A stretch of DNA of 7,731 bases from Bdellovibrionales bacterium (GTDB lineage: Bacteria > Bdellovibrionota > Bacteriovoracia > Bacteriovoracales > Bacteriovoracaceae), in assembly GCA_005791855.1 (NCBI GenBank), contig SXUH01000404.1, positions 1 through 7,731 on the forward strand, written 5' to 3'. The notes under the pieces are model-generated. The model saw only the letters and a list, made by a program, of their open reading frames with translations. It was not told the origin of the DNA and ran no database searches. Position numbers and translations under genes: made by a program. Shown piece by piece: positions 6,103 through 7,731 of the stretch (positions within the stretch are counted from its first letter, which is position 1; each line of letters begins with the position of its first letter).

Positions 6103-7266
6103 CTAGATCTTCTTCAGGAACGCCGAGAGGACCTTCGCCCGGGACTCGAGGCTCGGGAGGAGGATGTGCTCGTTCTCCGTGTGGATCTCCTCGCCGACGG
6201 GCCCCAGGCCATCGAGGATGACGATGCCCTCTCTGCTGAAGTAGTTCGTGTCCCCTACCCCGCCGGAGGCGTGGGCCTTCGCCGTGGTGCCCTCGACCTC
6301 CTTGAGGGTCTGGAGGTAGAGGTCCACGTACTTCATCGACGCCTTGTTCGCCTTGAAGGGAGCCGTGTCGTCGACGACCTTGTAGCTGATCTCCGGGGCC
6401 TTGAGGATGGTCTCGATCTTCTTCATGATCCGCATCCGGTGGTCCAGCGACGGCGTGCGGACGTCGAGCTTCGCCCGGGCTTCACCGCAGACGATGTTGA
6501 ACTTATCCTGTCCGCCTTCCATCCGGCCCACGGAGGTGGTGACCTCCTTGGCGTAGTCGGTGAGCTTCTGGATCTCGGCGACCTTGGTGGCGAGGATGTG
6601 GCAGGCGTTCACGCCGTCCTTGTGGTGCCGGCCCGCGTGGGCTTCCTTCCCCTTCACGGTGATCTCGTACCAGACGTTCCCCTTCCGGCTGTGGACGATG
6701 CCGAGCTCGTGGGCCGGCTCGACGCCGAGGACGATGAAGGAGTCGTAGGAGATCTTCTCGAAGGTCTCCTTGAAGCCGGTGGAGCCCAGCTCTTCGCTCG
6801 GGCTCACGACGATCCGGAGTGAGTACTTGGGTTTCTTCTGGGCGGCGAGGTAGTCCTTCAGGGCCAGGTAGGTCACCACCAGGCCACCCTTGTTGTCGAT
6901 CACCCCCGGGCCCATGGCCTTGGTGGCGTCGAGCTTGGTGAAGAGCTGGAACGCGGACTTGGGTTCGAAGACCGTGTCGGCGTGCATGACGAAGGTGACG
7001 TACTTCGGGTCCTCGCCGGCGAGGGTCGCGAGCAGGAGCTTCCCGGACTTCGCCTCTCCCTCGGGGTTGGCGACGAGGTCGACCTTGAAGCCCAGGTCGG
7101 TGAGCCAGCTCCGGTAGGTTTCCTGGATGGCGTTCACGCCCTTGTGGTTCTCGGAGCCGGAGTTGACGTTCACCAGCGACCGGAGCCGCTCCTCCGGGCT
7201 CTGGGCCCGGGCGCCCGTGAGGGTGAGGACGGAGAGGAGAAAGATGACCAGGTTCGTTGGCTTCAC
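6103..7266 (-). CDS. Secreted M20 family metallopeptidase (glutamate carboxypeptidase-like)
   Basis: The 387-aa product has a Sec signal peptide (hydrophobic residues 6-17, likely cleavage A21|Q22) and then an M20 two-zinc peptidase. The expected metal ligands are visible: H95 in H-A-D-T-V, D124 in G-P-G-V-I-D-N-K-G-G, E159 after the general-base E158 in S-E-E-L-G-S, E183 in E-P-A-H-E, and H362 in H-T-E-N-E-H. D97 is the usual supporting Asp. The dimerisation or lid domain carries the H-A-G-R-H-H-K-D-G-V-N-A motif at about 210-221. The arrangement resembles carboxypeptidase G2-type enzymes, which cut C-terminal Glu or related amides in the periplasm; the substrate here is unknown. The start is GTG with a strong AAGGAG (7272-7277) 5 nt upstream. 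That ribosome site overlaps the acs stop, so the two genes probably form an operon. The stop is one base from the stop of the convergent HExxH gene. Confidence 0.93.
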   Translation of the reverse strand: MKPTNLVIFLLSVLTLTGARAQSPEERLRSLVNVNSGSENHKGVNAIQETYRSWLTDLGFKVDLVANPEGEAKSGKLLLATLAGEDPKYVTFVMHADTVFEPKSAFQLFTKLDATKAMGPGVIDNKGGLVVTYLALKDYLAAQKKPKYSLRIVVSPSEELGSTGFKETFEKISYDSFIVLGVEPAHELGIVHSRKGNVWYEITVKGKEAHAGRHHKDGVNACHILATKVAEIQKLTDYAKEVTTSVGRMEGGQDKFNIVCGEARAKLDVRTPSLDHRMRIMKKIETILKAPEISYKVVDDTAPFKANKASMKYVDLYLQTLKEVEGTTAKAHASGGVGDTNYFSREGIVILDGLGPVGEEIHTENEHILLPSLESRAKVLSAFLKKI

Positions 7267-7271
7267 GGGAG

Positions 7272-7277
7272 CTCCTT
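7272..7277 (-). promoter_or_regulatory. Ribosome binding site of the M20 gene, overlapping the acs stop
   Basis: On the minus strand AAGGAG lies 5 nt before the GTG start and shares two bases with the acs TAA stop (7276-7278). This site decides the GTG start and argues for translational coupling between acs and the M20 gene. Confidence 0.7.
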
Positions 7278-7731
7278 AGACTGTGAGGTTTTTATGTTCG
7301 TTCACCAGGGTCTCGACCACGGCGGGTTCCGAGAGTGTGGAGACGTCGCCGAGGCCGTCGTATTCGGCGGCGGCGATCTTCCGCAGGATCCGGAGGAGGA
7401 CCTTCCCGGAGCGGGTCTTCGGAAGCCCCTTCGTCACGTGGATCACGTCGGGGGCGGCGAAGCGACCGATCTTCTCCCGGACTACGTCCTTGATGCCTTC
7501 GATGAGCTTGGGGTCACCGGCGGGCGTATCCAGGATCACGTAGGCGTAGATCCCGATCCCCTTGATGTCGTGGGGGATCCCCACCACCGCGGCCTCCGAG
7601 ACCTCCGGGTGCTCCATGAGCGCACTCTCGATCTCGGCGGTCCCGAGCCGGTGGCCAGAGACGTTGAGGACGTCGTCGATCCGGCCCGTGATCCAGTAGT
7701 AGCCGTCTTCATCTCTTTTGCAGCCATCTCC
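7276..7731 (-). CDS. acs: Acetyl-CoA synthetase, C-terminal part (5' end outside window)
   Basis: The frame is open from the window edge to TAA at 7276-7278 and gives the last 151 residues of AMP-forming acetyl-CoA synthetase, which makes acetyl-CoA from acetate, ATP and CoA in the cytoplasm. The C-terminal hallmarks are in order: GDG at the edge followed by [15 protein letters not shown], then [22 protein letters not shown], and PKTRSGK near fragment residues 104-110. The final Lys of PKTRSGK is the conserved catalytic residue that is acetylated in studied Acs enzymes to switch off adenylation. The residues after it read [10 protein letters not shown], where IMRRILRKIA is common. Full-length Acs is about 650 aa, so about 500 residues lie beyond the window. 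An internal ATG exists further in, but the homology clearly runs to the edge. Confidence 0.96.
   Translation of the reverse strand, partial: GDGCKRDEDGYYWITGRIDDVLNVSGHRLGTAEIESALMEHPEVSEAAVVGIPHDIKGIGIYAYVILDTPAGDPKLIEGIKDVVREKIGRFAAPDVIHVTKGLPKTRSGKVLLRILRKIAAAEYDGLGDVSTLSEPAVVETLVNEHKNLTV

Noticed and set aside
6166..6822. A plus-strand open frame inside the M20 gene
   Set aside because: The M20 reading on the minus strand has all catalytic motifs. The plus-strand product has only shadow composition and no ribosome site.

Overview
The window looks like chromosomal DNA from a Gram-negative bacterium with GC-rich coding sequence and AT-rich intergenic gaps. Supporting signs are a lipoprotein signal peptide, several Sec signal peptides, and a flagellar sigma-28-like promoter with a perfect CCGATAA box. 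A predatory or deltaproteobacterial-type lineage (Bdellovibrionota or relatives) would fit, but that is inference and the sequence does not prove it. There is no sign of a mobile element, tRNA, rRNA or CRISPR array.

Layout. Positions 1-208 hold the 3' end of rpsT (ribosomal protein S20), closed by a clear intrinsic terminator at 240-285. Positions 302-2385 hold a tight three-gene plus-strand operon: lemA (lipoprotein), a secreted and membrane-anchored TPM-domain protein with a glycine-rich tail, and a second membrane protein of the TPM / COG3762 type. The gene junctions are TAAATG and TGATG. A gap of about 107 bp follows, carrying the sigma-28-like promoter. Positions 2493-6101 hold one very large secreted protein of 1202 aa that I cannot assign to a named family.

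The large protein is the most interesting item. It is an internal tandem duplication of about 525 residues per copy. Each copy has an intact HExxH zinc-metalloprotease motif (HEVFH and HEGFH) and, 74-76 residues further on, a conserved Glu in an E-V-x-A-R motif that could be the third zinc ligand. It would therefore be a two-catalytic-centre secreted gluzincin, perhaps expressed with the motility regulon.

On the minus strand a two-gene operon reads towards it: acs (acetyl-CoA synthetase, only the C-terminal 151 residues inside the window), then a secreted M20-family metallopeptidase with all its metal ligands. The M20 gene and the large HExxH gene converge with a single base between their stop codons. 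Two secreted metal-dependent peptidases thus sit tail to tail, one probably an endopeptidase and the other an exopeptidase or amidohydrolase. A joint role in protein or peptide breakdown, with Acs handling acetate, is plausible but not shown.
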